NCBI GenBank assembly: GCA_963556045.3
Contig: CAUVYA020000002.1
Location: 806,001-870,000, forward strand
Reading direction: 5' to 3'
Length of the DNA stretch: 64,000 bases
Origin: UBA4781 sp963556045
GTDB taxonomy: Bacteria; Chloroflexota; Anaerolineae; Anaerolineales; Anaerolineaceae
Part shown: positions 33,206-42,390 of the stretch, piece by piece
Numbering within the stretch: the stretch's first letter is position 1
Layout: each line of letters starts with the position of its first letter
Translations under genes and position numbers: made by a program
The notes under the pieces: generated by a model
The model's input: the letters and a program-made list of their open reading frames with translations, nothing else
Told to the model about the DNA's origin: nothing
Database searches by the model: none

Positions 33206-35917
33206 ATGGCAAAATTTGAACTGGCGAAAGCGTATGATTTCCAGTCTACTGAAAAACGTGTGTACGATTTCTGGGAGAATTCAGGGTATTTCCAACCAAG
33301 CAACGACCCGAATAAACCTGATTTTGATCCTACCAAAAAACCGTTCGTGATCTCCATCCCGCCGCCCAATGTGACCGGAAAACTTCACCTGGGGCATGCC
33401 ATGTTCCTATCCATGGAAGATCTCATGATCCGTCACGCCCGTATGAAAGGCATTCCCACCCTGTGGGTGCCGGGATCAGACCATGCCGGTATTGCAACGC
33501 AGCTTCAAGTTGAAAAAGCACTGGCTGAAGAAGGCAAAACACGTGATGATATCGGTCGCGAAGCATTTGTAAAACGCACCTGGGAATGGAAAGAAGAATA
33601 TGGAGGGCATATCACCCAGCAGATCCGACGCCTGGGCGCTTCCTGCGATTGGACACGCGAACGCTTTACCCTGGATGAGGGTCTGTCAGTTGCGGTGCGC
33701 GAAGCTTTTGTGCGTTTGTATGAAAAAGGCTTGATCTATCGCGGTCCACGTTTGATCAACTGGTCCCCCAATCTGCGCACCGCTGTTTCTGACCTGGAAG
33801 TTGAGTATTCTCAAGAACAGGGTACGTTATATTATTTCAAATACATGCTGGCAGATGGATCACGAGATTTCATACCTGTGGCAACTACCCGCCCAGAGAC
33901 AATTCTTGGCGATAGTGCCGTGGCGGTTCATCCAGATGATGAGCGCTATAAAAAATATATAGGAAAAATGGCGCTGGTTCCCATGCTGGGGAGAAAAATT
34001 CCGGTAATCGCTGACACATATGTGGATCGCGAATTTGGTACAGGAGCTCTCAAGATTACGCCCGCCCACGATTCCCACGATTATGAGATCGGCATGAATC
34101 ATAATCTGGAATCCATCAATATTCTCAACAAGGATGCCACCATCAATGAAAACGGCGGTTCGTATCAGGGTTTGGATCGTTTTGTTTGCCGCAAACAATT
34201 ATGGGCTGATATGAATGACGCCGGATTGGTCATCAAAGAAGAACCCTACACTCTTAACGTTCCACGCTCACAGCGTGGAGGTGAGATCATCGAACCGATG
34301 ATCAGCACGCAGTGGTTCGTGAAGATCGAACCGCTGGCGCAGGCAGCACTGGAAGCGGTCAAAAATGGACAGATCCAGATCATCCCCGATCATTTCACCA
34401 AGGTCTATTACAACTGGATGGAAAATATTCAGGATTGGTGCATCAGTCGCCAGTTATGGTGGGGACACCGCATCCCGGTGTGGTACTGTGATGATTGCCA
34501 CGCGCTAACCGTTGCACGAGAAGATCCCGATCGCTGTTCCCAGTGTGGTTCCACGCACATTCATCAGGATGAGGATGTGCTGGATACCTGGTTCTCCTCC
34601 GGTTTATGGCCCTTTTCCACGCTGGGGTGGCCTGAAGAAACCTCCGACTATCGTTATTTCTACCCGACTACCGTTCTGGAGACCGGCTACGATATCCTCT
34701 TCTTCTGGGTGGCGCGTATGATCATGGATGGCATTGAATTCACCGGTAAACCGCCCTTCGAGACGGTCTATCTACATGGTCTGGTGCGAGATGGCAACGG
34801 TCAAAAAATGAGCAAGACCAAAGGGAATGTGATCGATCCATTGACCGTCATGGATACACTGGGGACGGATGCGCTGCGCTTCACGCTGCTGGTGGGATCC
34901 ACTCCTGGAAAAGATACCAATCTGAGTATTGATAAAGTGGAAGCCAATCGTAATTTCGCCAACAAGATATGGAATGCCGGACGCTTTGTGATCAGCGCAC
35001 TTGAAAAAGCACCATCCGCTCCAATTGGGGAACCACAATGGACCAGCGCGGATGAGTTCATCCATGCTCGCATGCGATCTGTCGTGCGTGATGTGAATTA
35101 TCTGTTTGACAATTACCAGTACGGCGAAGCAGGGCGTCAGATATACGAATTCTTCTGGAGCGAATTCGCGGATTGGTATATTGAGCTGGCAAAACTGCAG
35201 CTTAACGAAGGGGATAATCGAGCCTATTACACCGCCCTTACACTTGTGCGAGTACTCGATAAGTGTTTGCGGTTGCTGCATCCCTTTACTCCCTTCGTAA
35301 CCGAAGAATTATGGCAGGCTTTGAAAAAAGCTGTGTCTGAAAGCAGTTCGGATATTTCCGTAGAAGGAAGCTGGGCTGACGCGCTGATCGTGGCACAATG
35401 GCCGGAAAGCATGGAGAAAGAAGAATGGGAAGACCCTGCTGTACAAGACTTTCAAACCGGAACGATGGAGATCGTTAAAACTATTCGCAATCTGCGCCTC
35501 GAAAATAAACTCCCGTTTCGAGATACAGTGGATATCACGATCGTTACCAGCAGCCTGCAACCTTATCTGCAAAAAGAATTGGTGTTTATCTCTGCCTTGT
35601 GCAATCTCTCTTCGACAAATATTCTTTCAGATCTCCCACAAGGAGAAGATTTCAAGCAATTTCCGTCTGCATCCCTGGCTCTTTCAGGATCAACGTTATT
35701 CCTTCACATCAACAATAAAGGTTTGCTAACCGAGAAGCGGCAGCAGCTTGAAAGTGAATTGACATCTATCCAGGAACAGATACAGCGTCTTGAAGCACTG
35801 TTAAATTCAGACTTCTCGAAAAAAGCGCCGCAAAATGTGGTCCAGAAAGAGCGTGAGCGCCTGGCAGCATACCAGGACACCGCCGAAAAGCTGAAAATTC
35901 AAATCGAAGCCTTATAA
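33206..35917 (+). CDS. valS: Valine--tRNA ligase
   Basis: Class I aminoacyl-tRNA synthetase, 903 residues. The HIGH-type motif is HLGH at residues 61-64 (PPPNVTGKLHLGHAM) and the KMSKS-type motif is KMSKT at about 534-538. The editing domain lies between them, with the pair CDDC / CSQC forming a probable zinc site, and the C-terminal coiled coil begins around LTEKRQQLESELTSI. Start ATG 33206 after TGGAGG; the reading frame extends upstream into the T-box terminator and was trimmed. Regulated by the T-box. Confidence 0.97.
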   Translation: MAKFELAKAYDFQSTEKRVYDFWENSGYFQPSNDPNKPDFDPTKKPFVISIPPPNVTGKLHLGHAMFLSMEDLMIRHARMKGIPTLWVPGSDHAGIATQLQVEKALAEEGKTRDDIGREAFVKRTWEWKEEYGGHITQQIRRLGASCDWTRERFTLDEGLSVAVREAFVRLYEKGLIYRGPRLINWSPNLRTAVSDLEVEYSQEQGTLYYFKYMLADGSRDFIPVATTRPETILGDSAVAVHPDDERYKKYIGKMALVPMLGRKIPVIADTYVDREFGTGALKITPAHDSHDYEIGMNHNLESINILNKDATINENGGSYQGLDRFVCRKQLWADMNDAGLVIKEEPYTLNVPRSQRGGEIIEPMISTQWFVKIEPLAQAALEAVKNGQIQIIPDHFTKVYYNWMENIQDWCISRQLWWGHRIPVWYCDDCHALTVAREDPDRCSQCGSTHIHQDEDVLDTWFSSGLWPFSTLGWPEETSDYRYFYPTTVLETGYDILFFWVARMIMDGIEFTGKPPFETVYLHGLVRDGNGQKMSKTKGNVIDPLTVMDTLGTDALRFTLLVGSTPGKDTNLSIDKVEANRNFANKIWNAGRFVISALEKAPSAPIGEPQWTSADEFIHARMRSVVRDVNYLFDNYQYGEAGRQIYEFFWSEFADWYIELAKLQLNEGDNRAYYTALTLVRVLDKCLRLLHPFTPFVTEELWQALKKAVSESSSDISVEGSWADALIVAQWPESMEKEEWEDPAVQDFQTGTMEIVKTIRNLRLENKLPFRDTVDITIVTSSLQPYLQKELVFISALCNLSSTNILSDLPQGEDFKQFPSASLALSGSTLFLHINNKGLLTEKRQQLESELTSIQEQIQRLEALLNSDFSKKAPQNVVQKERERLAAYQDTAEKLKIQIEAL

Positions 35918-35921
35918 GAAA

Positions 35922-35958
35922 AAGCCCTGTACTCATGGAGATACAGGGCTTCGTTTTT
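35922..35958. terminator. Bidirectional terminator between valS and the flavin reductase-like gene
   Basis: GCCCTGTA (35924-35931) and TACAGGGC (35942-35949) form a perfect 8-bp stem. A T-tract follows on the plus strand (TTCGTTTTT) and on the minus strand (TTTTTC), between two convergent genes. Confidence 0.85.
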
Positions 35959-35967
35959 CACACTATC

Positions 35968-36480
35968 TTATTCATTCTGGAAGATCCCTTTGATCTTCCC
36001 GTAGTACATTCGGTGATAATCTTTCTGGGGATAATGCTGCTCGATTTCAGGCAGCAGGAAATGACTCGGATCTAGATCCTGCCAGTAGATCGTTTCACAT
36101 TCAATCCATAACTGCGCCTGTTTGAATGTAGGTGCTGCCACGTATTGTGAAGCTGCTGCGGTCAAACCTGAAGCAGTCAATTTATCGCAATCTCTGCCGG
36201 AAGTGGTTCCGAGATAATTGAGCACATCACGATATTCCCTCGTGAATGCGTTGAGCGTGAAAGTTGGATATTTCTCCATGAATTCCATGGTGTAGCGCGT
36301 GGGGCGAACAAACACCTGCACGAATGGATAATTCCAGACATTGCCAATGCTGCCCCATCCGACCGTCATGGCGTTGTAATCATCAAGCTGGAAATCACCG
36401 CTTGCAAGCAGCAGCCAGCGCCGCGACCAGATACCGATATTTGCTTCACTGAAAGTGTGGATGTTTAACTCTTGAGCCAT
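35968..36480 (-). CDS. Flavin reductase-like protein (FMN-binding split barrel)
   Basis: A 170-residue protein resembling the flavin reductase/DIM6-NTAB family: RRWLLLASGDFQLDDYNAMTVGWG, then VQVFVRPTRYTMEFMEKYPTF and the region that follows. These proteins bind FMN and use NAD(P)H or act as flavoproteins; the substrate is unknown. It is the last gene of a three-gene set with a deazaflavin-type reductase and a DUF952 protein. Confidence 0.75.
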   Translation of the reverse strand: MAQELNIHTFSEANIGIWSRRWLLLASGDFQLDDYNAMTVGWGSIGNVWNYPFVQVFVRPTRYTMEFMEKYPTFTLNAFTREYRDVLNYLGTTSGRDCDKLTASGLTAAASQYVAAPTFKQAQLWIECETIYWQDLDPSHFLLPEIEQHYPQKDYHRMYYGKIKGIFQNE

Positions 36481-36496
36481 AAGAATAGTAGTCCTT

Positions 36497-36796
36497 TTAT
36501 TGACAGATAGTGACCCTGCTCACAGCATCCAGGTTGAGAGGACCATAAAGATGAGGGAATAATTCCCCGTTGTGATGGGAGTCTTCATATTTCAATTCTA
36601 CCGTAAGCAATTGAGGATCGATCTCCAGCAGTAGAAGATCAGATATACCCGCAAACCACATTTCTTTTACCTCAGAGATCTGCTCTTTTGTACAGCAATG
36701 AATGAAGCCTTCTTTTTCAAGGCTATCGGCATGATAGATCCCAAATTCGAGAGCTTCACGCCACGTTTCGGCGGGCACAATATGAAATATTTTCAA
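36497..36796 (-). CDS. DUF952 family protein
   Basis: A 99-residue protein: MKIFHIVPAETWREALEFG, then SLEKEGFIHCCTKEQI and LYGPLNLDAVSRV are the recognisable DUF952 pattern. The function of the family is not established. Its start overlaps the upstream gene's stop by four bases (ATGA), and it lies 16 bases before the flavin reductase-like gene. Confidence 0.8.
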   Translation of the reverse strand: MKIFHIVPAETWREALEFGIYHADSLEKEGFIHCCTKEQISEVKEMWFAGISDLLLLEIDPQLLTVELKYEDSHHNGELFPHLYGPLNLDAVSRVTICQ

Positions 36797-37251
36797 GCCA
36801 GCTCACCTCTGACATCAACCTGTAGCAGCCCAAATTTTTGAAGCGCTGCCTGAATCTCCTCGTCACTGGGTTGATCATCAGAAGATAACTGTATTCCTAA
36901 TTCTGTTTTCAATTCAGGAATTGCGTCAAGGATACCAAGCAGATATTGTTTGCGAAGAGATTCTTCTTTTACCGCTTCCACCCATCCTGGTACATCCCTG
37001 CCTTTGAGGGTTATCTGTACATTCGCTCCGTTTTTCAAGCTTCTCCACCAATCCTCAGCTCTATCCACCAGAACGTAAATAGAATTTTCAATTTGGTGAT
37101 AATAAGCAGGAAAGGCGCTTTCCTTTCCTAATTCTCTGCCTGTATAACGAATTACCAGAGAATGTTCGCTCATCAACGAATGAAGTGGCGACTTCAAGAT
37201 CGTGCTCACGATGGGATTAAATATTTTTCCAAAGACTTTGGTTTTCGCCAT
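36793..37251 (-). CDS. Nitroreductase/deazaflavin-dependent oxidoreductase-like protein
   Basis: A 152-residue protein with the HSLVIRYTGRELGKESAFPA segment and WWRSLKNGANVQITLKGRDV, both typical of the Ddn-like (DUF385) split-barrel proteins that bind F420 or flavin. No F420-biosynthesis gene is in the window, so the cofactor is open. First gene of the three-gene set; a palindrome overlaps its candidate promoter. Confidence 0.7.
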   Translation of the reverse strand: MAKTKVFGKIFNPIVSTILKSPLHSLMSEHSLVIRYTGRELGKESAFPAYYHQIENSIYVLVDRAEDWWRSLKNGANVQITLKGRDVPGWVEAVKEESLRKQYLLGILDAIPELKTELGIQLSSDDQPSDEEIQAALQKFGLLQVDVRGELA

Positions 37252-37278
37252 TTCCTACACCACCTTTGATTGATTTGT

Positions 37279-37309
37279 GTATATACAATATACGTTTTCC
37301 TTCATTCAA
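37279..37309 (-). promoter_or_regulatory. Candidate promoter with a 15-bp palindrome
   Basis: GTATAT-ACA-ATATAC (37279-37293) is a perfect palindrome. It overlaps a possible -10 box (TATATA, 37280-37285) whose -35 (TTGAAT, 37304-37309) is 18 bases away, upstream of the gene starting at 37251. An operator is plausible but untested. Confidence 0.4.
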
Positions 37310-37329
37310 AGTTTCTTCAAGTGTTAACC

Positions 37330-38274
37330 CTATTTTCCCTCAACAGTCACACGCAGAAATTCGATCATCAATGCCAGGGTATCATGTTCCAAATTCGGCT
37401 GCACCAGCATCAATCCATGGAAGTTCGATTCATAAGCAAATACTTTCCCTGCCTCACTTTCGGGAAGAGGCTGGCATACAGCGGCTGATTCTGAATCTTC
37501 TTTCGCATACAAACAGTAAGTGATCGCCGAAGGGTCAGATGTATGCAGCTGTTCCACCACATCTGCGTAACTCAATGTCAAATAATCTCCCGGTGACATG
37601 GAAAATGCGCCCAGACAGGAACCGGGATATTCAGAATTGAGGTAAATGCAGCCGTCTGCAGCGCCATCCGCGCCAATACTGGCGCCTACCGTCACAATAC
37701 GTGCAGGATCAACTCCTTCCAGAGCATAGGCAGTTTGAACAGCTGCCTGTGCATCCAGCAGCCATTTTTCTCTGTCAAAGCTCTTGCAGCCTCCCTCACA
37801 GCCATCAAAAGTGAAAGTGAAAACACCATACGATCGTCCCTCTTCAAGCTGGGGGAACCAGTCTGGATTAAGCCATGCTTTCGCTGAAGGATTCTCCGCC
37901 TGGTAATCAGAGAAACCGCGATTCTGCAGCCACAATGCCAATTCACGCATATCACTCTGGTCGCCCGGTGCCCAGTGCATCATGATGACCAGTGGAGCTG
38001 GTGAAAAAGAAGCGGGAAAGTATGTTCCCTGCAGCGTTCTGCCATCACTGGTTGTGAACTCCATTTCGATAAAAGTATCAGCCAGTCCTTCCTTGATTGG
38101 CTCTTGCTGTGCATCTGTTTGTGTTTCTGGTTGTGAATCTGTCTCTTGATCCGCTGCAGACAAAGACGGATCGTCTTCGTTCACAATGTCTGGTGAGGTT
38201 GTGGAACAGGAAACCGCCGTGATCAATAGAGCACCCATCAATAACACACTGTATACGACCAATTTCTTTTTCAT
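37330..38274 (-). CDS. Alpha/beta-hydrolase lipoprotein
   Basis: A 314-residue secreted lipoprotein: signal segment ending in a lipobox (AVSC, about Cys23), an Asp/Gln/Thr-rich linker, then an alpha/beta-hydrolase domain. The nucleophile elbow reads GASIG (V-T-V-G-A-S-I-G-A-D-G), and the oxyanion strand is LVIMMHWAPGDQ. A His in SNFHGLMLV is a likely catalytic residue. Substrate unknown; a dienelactone hydrolase-like fold is the nearest guess. Confidence 0.75.
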   Translation of the reverse strand: MKKKLVVYSVLLMGALLITAVSCSTTSPDIVNEDDPSLSAADQETDSQPETQTDAQQEPIKEGLADTFIEMEFTTSDGRTLQGTYFPASFSPAPLVIMMHWAPGDQSDMRELALWLQNRGFSDYQAENPSAKAWLNPDWFPQLEEGRSYGVFTFTFDGCEGGCKSFDREKWLLDAQAAVQTAYALEGVDPARIVTVGASIGADGAADGCIYLNSEYPGSCLGAFSMSPGDYLTLSYADVVEQLHTSDPSAITYCLYAKEDSESAAVCQPLPESEAGKVFAYESNFHGLMLVQPNLEHDTLALMIEFLRVTVEGK

Positions 38275-38373
38275 CTTATTCCTCCTCTGGTCAATTGTGA
38301 GTAAAGAGGGATATTCGTAATCCCCACAATATGATTTTATTATATACTTTCGCCCGATGCCATATTTTGTTGT

Positions 38374-38874
38374 TCAATCTTTCGTTTTCGCATTCCCCTG
38401 CACAATCAAACCGATCAAGAACAACACTACGTCAACTACAACCGAGAGGGGATAAGTAAGCTCAAGCGTTTGTGACACAAGCACAGAACCGCAGGCAGAA
38501 GTAAGTAAGATCAAAGCCCAGTCAAAAGCAGTACCGGCTAGAATCGCACCGAGTACACCCCCCACAATAACAACCAGCCAGTAGAAATTTCCCAGGTCAA
38601 TATTGACCATTGGAATTAGCGTATACACAATATACGCCCCCGCAGCGAACCCTGCAACACTGATGGTTGCAGATTTGATGAGGACTGCCAGTAATATGCC
38701 AACAAGCCCCATTACCACTGCAATTGTCAGGATAACATTACTGGATTGATTGGATAATATGCGGGGAGCATAGGTATATCCAATGACAAATCCAATCCCT
38801 CCTGTGAATAACCAGAATAATTTCCTGCCGAAGGCGAGCATTCCTGTACCGAATGCAAGATATACCAGATTCAT
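38374..38874 (-). CDS. Multi-pass membrane protein, DUF4203-like
   Basis: A 166-residue, strongly hydrophobic protein with about five to six membrane segments and a glycine-rich pattern (WLFTGGIGFVIGYTYAP, GAILAGTAFDWALILL). It resembles DUF4203-type membrane proteins but I cannot assign a function. It follows the hydrolase lipoprotein upstream on the same strand, with a gap of about 100 bases. Confidence 0.55.
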   Translation of the reverse strand: MNLVYLAFGTGMLAFGRKLFWLFTGGIGFVIGYTYAPRILSNQSSNVILTIAVVMGLVGILLAVLIKSATISVAGFAAGAYIVYTLIPMVNIDLGNFYWLVVIVGGVLGAILAGTAFDWALILLTSACGSVLVSQTLELTYPLSVVVDVVLFLIGLIVQGNAKTKD

Positions 38875-38932
38875 AACACCTCTTACAAAAACGTATTAAT
38901 TCACCTCAATTATAAGAGTGAAAAGAAGGAAT

Positions 38933-38973
38933 TTAAAAAAAACGAGCAGGAGATCATCCATCTACCTGCTCGT
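38933..38973 (-). terminator. Intrinsic terminator downstream of the membrane protein at 38980
   Basis: On the minus strand a 9-bp stem ACGAGCAGG / CCTGCTCGT (38942-38950, 38965-38973) is followed by eight T residues. Confidence 0.85.
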
Positions 38974-38979
38974 TTGACA

Positions 38980-39705
38980 CTACCTCGATCGTAGGAAGGC
39001 TCTAACCATTACAAACACACCCAACAGGATGAGCGCCACGGGGAAAGCCGGTAAACCAAACGGGATCAAATTCTTACCGCTCACATTGAGCATTACTTCG
39101 AAGAAAATGAAGAAAACAAGGAAGAGAGTCAAACCAACTTCTACCAGTCTATTGCCATTCTTCACCAGTGCATCACGATTTTGTTTCTTGCCATAAGCGA
39201 TCTGTGCAATTCCGATGGATGTCGGCGCCAGCAAAGCCCAGACATACGACCAGCTTGCCCACATATGCAGTACCTGCTGCAGGAAAAATATTGTTCCGAG
39301 CATCATCAACATCGAACCGAGAATCGCCAGACCTTCACCATGACTATCGCGTGAGTTTAGCGCTGAAAGAAAAAGTGTTGCACCGGGAACAATGAAGATG
39401 AAAGGCCACAATACTGTTCCAAAACTAAAATTCAGCAGTTCTCCAGCCAAAAGGATCACTCCCAACAGAAGCAATCCCGCGCCTAATAACACAGGACCCT
39501 GTAATAAAGGGGATTTCATTTCATCCTGTTTTTTTTCTGAGACACTCTTTACCGGCTTAGGCTTTGGAGTCGGTTTTGATTTTTCTTTTCCTTCACTTTG
39601 TGGTTTATCTGTATGGGACTCTTTTTTTGTTTTTGCCTCAACTTCAATCACTGGTTTTTCTTCCGCAGGAACTTCTTCAGTTGGTTTTTCATTTTTAGCA
39701 GCCAT
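38980..39705 (-). CDS. Membrane protein with a charged N-terminal region
   Basis: A 241-residue protein. The first ~65 residues are Lys/Glu/Pro-rich and look disordered (KPTPKPKPVKSVSEKKQ). Four to six membrane segments follow (for example GPVLLGAGLLLLGVILLAG and the final PVALILLGVFVMVRAFL). Reminiscent of LiaI/LiaF-type small membrane domains, but no function can be assigned. A terminator follows. Confidence 0.5.
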   Translation of the reverse strand: MAAKNEKPTEEVPAEEKPVIEVEAKTKKESHTDKPQSEGKEKSKPTPKPKPVKSVSEKKQDEMKSPLLQGPVLLGAGLLLLGVILLAGELLNFSFGTVLWPFIFIVPGATLFLSALNSRDSHGEGLAILGSMLMMLGTIFFLQQVLHMWASWSYVWALLAPTSIGIAQIAYGKKQNRDALVKNGNRLVEVGLTLFLVFFIFFEVMLNVSGKNLIPFGLPAFPVALILLGVFVMVRAFLRSR

Positions 39706-39801
39706 CGTACACCATCCTGTGTATTCTATTGATCATTGTCTTTCTTTTAGAATATACGCAAAGTGAACAAAATAGTTGCGCTTTCTAATTATTTTCACCG
39801 T

Positions 39802-40698
39802 CTACTGGCACGGTATTGAACAATCATCCTTTAAGTATTCAAATTCAACCGTGGTATGTCCACAATGAAATTCATTTGCGATCATTCGTATTTCCTTCTT
39901 GATCTCCCGAATCTCCTGACTTTTTGTACCCTCAACTAGAACTATGTGTGTGGTCAGAACATTCTCTTCCCCATCCAGCGACCAGACGTGAGTATGGTGG
40001 ACATCAGTAACTTTTTCCAATCGTAAAATTCGCCGTTCGATTTCTCCCATATCCACTTCAGCGGGGACAGCCTGTAAAAAAAGTGAGATGGATGCTACCA
40101 GGTTCCTGATCACATTATACAGAACAAATATCGACAATCCGATCGATAGAAGCGGATCAAGTATCGGCACATCAACGAACAGCATAACAATACTGACGAT
40201 TAGAACAGCAGTCCATCCAAAAACATCTTCCAGGAGATGCCAGGTCAACACACGGGCGTTCATATTCCTGCCCTTATTCATGCGCAGTGCTGCGATACTG
40301 TTGATCAGTATTCCCACCACAGCAAAGATCACCATCCCGCGTGCATCGGCAGCGACGGGGTTTTGGAAACGTTCTACTGCTTCCCTTATGACCATGATCG
40401 AGCCAACCACTAGAATGATGGCATTGATCACCGCACCAAGCAGTGAAAAACGCCTGAATCCGTATGAGAATTTGCCATTGCGGCTTCTTTGTGATATCTT
40501 TTCGAAATACCAGGATGATCCCAGTGATATGCTATCACCCAGATCATGCAGTGCATCAGCTATGACCGCTACAGAATTGATATACATTCCACCGATAAAT
40601 TCCGCAATAGAAAAAAACAGATTCAGAAAAAAAGCCACTCGGATATCTGCAATGGTATGATTGTTTCCATGGTTATGGGTATGGGTATGGTTGCTCAT
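39802..40698 (-). CDS. Cation diffusion facilitator (metal exporter)
   Basis: A 298-residue CDF transporter, exporting divalent metals such as zinc in exchange for protons. It has a His-rich start HTHTHNHGNNH, about six membrane segments, the metal-site motifs HDLGD (segment 2) and HLLED (segment 5), and a C-terminal cytoplasmic domain with VHHTHVWSLDGEE. Closest by pattern to CzcD/ZitB proteins. Divergent from the dehydrogenase at 40778, with about 80 bases between. Confidence 0.93.
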   Translation of the reverse strand: MSNHTHTHNHGNNHTIADIRVAFFLNLFFSIAEFIGGMYINSVAVIADALHDLGDSISLGSSWYFEKISQRSRNGKFSYGFRRFSLLGAVINAIILVVGSIMVIREAVERFQNPVAADARGMVIFAVVGILINSIAALRMNKGRNMNARVLTWHLLEDVFGWTAVLIVSIVMLFVDVPILDPLLSIGLSIFVLYNVIRNLVASISLFLQAVPAEVDMGEIERRILRLEKVTDVHHTHVWSLDGEENVLTTHIVLVEGTKSQEIREIKKEIRMIANEFHCGHTTVEFEYLKDDCSIPCQ

Positions 40699-40777
40699 AG
40701 ATCTCCATTTTATAATTAATGTAGATTCTACTCTATTAGTGATAGATAAGAAGAATTATACGCATAAGGAGTATAGT

Positions 40778-41677
40778 ATGAAAGTTGGATATATTGGATT
40801 AGGCATCATGGGAAAACCGATGGCGAAAAATATCCTTAAAGCTGGTTTTTCACTGATGGTGCATAACCGCAGTCAGGCAGCGGTGGAAGAACTTGTCAGT
40901 CAAGGTGCACAACGCGCCAGCAGCCCGCAAGAAGTTGCACAGAATGCAGATATCATATTCACCAATCTACCTGATTCCCCGGATGTTGAGCAGGTTGTAT
41001 TTGGAGAAAAGGGCATCTTATCGGGTGCTCACGAAGGAATGATCTTCGTAGATAATTCCACCATCAAGCCGCTGGTAGCTCGCAAGATCGCTGCTGCGTT
41101 TTTCGAGAAAGGTGTACTGAGTCTGGATGCTCCTGTCAGCGGGGGAGATATTGGCGCTATTAACGGGACGCTTGCCATTATGGTTGGCGGACCGGAGGAA
41201 GCGCTTCAAAAAGTTATGCCTGTTTTCAACGTCATCGGGAAAACGATCACGCATGTCGGGGATAGCGGCGCCGGTCAGATCGCAAAAGCAGCCAATCAGA
41301 TCATGGTAGCCGCACAGATGGTGGCAATGGGTGAACTGCTTATCTTCGCTCAGAAAGCCGGGGCAGATCCACAGAAAGTCATCCAGGCAATTCAGAATGG
41401 GGCAGCCCAGTGCTGGACGCTCGATAACAAACCTGCACGCCTATTCGCAGGGAACCGAAAGCCCGGCTTTAAAGCTGGATTGCAGGCGAAAGATTTGAAT
41501 ATTGTGATGGAATCATCACGAGAATTTGGTATTCCCCTTCCTATGTCAGCCGTGAACTTTCAACTGTATCAAGCCATGCTGCAAAATAACCTGCAGGACA
41601 TGGACAACTCGGCTGTCATCGCAGTTATTGAGAATTTGGCAAATACCACACTGAAAACGTCAAACAACGAAGAATAA
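40778..41677 (+). CDS. Beta-hydroxyacid dehydrogenase (3-hydroxyisobutyrate/tartronate semialdehyde type)
   Basis: A 299-residue NAD(P)-dependent enzyme. The Rossmann start is MKVGYIGLGIMGKPMAKN; DAPVSGGDIGAINGTLAIMVGG is the substrate-binding region and the catalytic Lys is in GAGQIAKAANQ. This pattern covers 3-hydroxyisobutyrate dehydrogenases and tartronate semialdehyde reductases (GarR); the exact substrate cannot be told. ATG 40778 after AAGGAG; the longer frame to 40661 overlaps the divergent CDF gene. It is nine bases before the methyltransferase gene. Confidence 0.85.
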   Translation: MKVGYIGLGIMGKPMAKNILKAGFSLMVHNRSQAAVEELVSQGAQRASSPQEVAQNADIIFTNLPDSPDVEQVVFGEKGILSGAHEGMIFVDNSTIKPLVARKIAAAFFEKGVLSLDAPVSGGDIGAINGTLAIMVGGPEEALQKVMPVFNVIGKTITHVGDSGAGQIAKAANQIMVAAQMVAMGELLIFAQKAGADPQKVIQAIQNGAAQCWTLDNKPARLFAGNRKPGFKAGLQAKDLNIVMESSREFGIPLPMSAVNFQLYQAMLQNNLQDMDNSAVIAVIENLANTTLKTSNNEE

Positions 41678-41686
41678 GGAATCAAT

Positions 41687-42382
41687 ATGGATCATTTTGT
41701 TGAGATATACCGCAATCAAGCAGAAAAATATCACCGCATGATCAGTTTTGAGGATTTCGAGAACAATCTACTCGAAACGATCCGTACTATCACCCCCTTA
41801 AATAACAAGAAGATCCTGGATCTGGGCAGCGGTACGGGTCGGCTACCTTTACTTTTCAAAAACGAACACGCCGAAATTATTGCTTTAGATATCAGCATTC
41901 AAATGCTTCTCCAACAGCAGGTGGAACTCCGGGTTCAACATGGAAGCTGGGATCTCGTACAGGGTGACATCCGCGCTTTACCTGTTCGACCACAATGGGC
42001 AGATGTTACAACCGCCGGTTGGGCAGCCGGGCATTTTTGCGCCTGGTATCCGGATTGCTGGCAGGAGAATATTGATACATTCATCATGGAAATGCTGCGT
42101 GCAGCCCGACCAGGGGGTGTGTTAATCATCATGGAAACCCTGGGAACCGGTAAAACCATACCCGCTCCACCCACCGGCGCTCTGGCTGAATATTACGAGC
42201 ATATCGAAAACAAATGGAACTTCAAACGAGAAGTGATCCGTACTGATTATAAATTTCATGATCTGGAACATGCCAAACAGAATACCGCCTTCTTTTTTGG
42301 TGAAGAGCTGGCAAAGCAGATCGAACAGGAAGGCTGGCAGACCCTGCCCGAGTGGACGGGCGTGTGGCATCGCGTGAAATAA
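41687..42382 (+). CDS. Class I SAM-dependent methyltransferase
   Basis: A 231-residue protein with motif I ILDLGSGTGRLPLLF (about residues 43-57), the acidic residue of motif II in IALDIS, and motif IV RPGGVLIIMETLG. The methylated substrate is unknown. It follows the dehydrogenase closely and is probably in the same transcript. Confidence 0.85.
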   Translation: MDHFVEIYRNQAEKYHRMISFEDFENNLLETIRTITPLNNKKILDLGSGTGRLPLLFKNEHAEIIALDISIQMLLQQQVELRVQHGSWDLVQGDIRALPVRPQWADVTTAGWAAGHFCAWYPDCWQENIDTFIMEMLRAARPGGVLIIMETLGTGKTIPAPPTGALAEYYEHIENKWNFKREVIRTDYKFHDLEHAKQNTAFFFGEELAKQIEQEGWQTLPEWTGVWHRVK

Positions 42383-42390
42383 AATACCTT

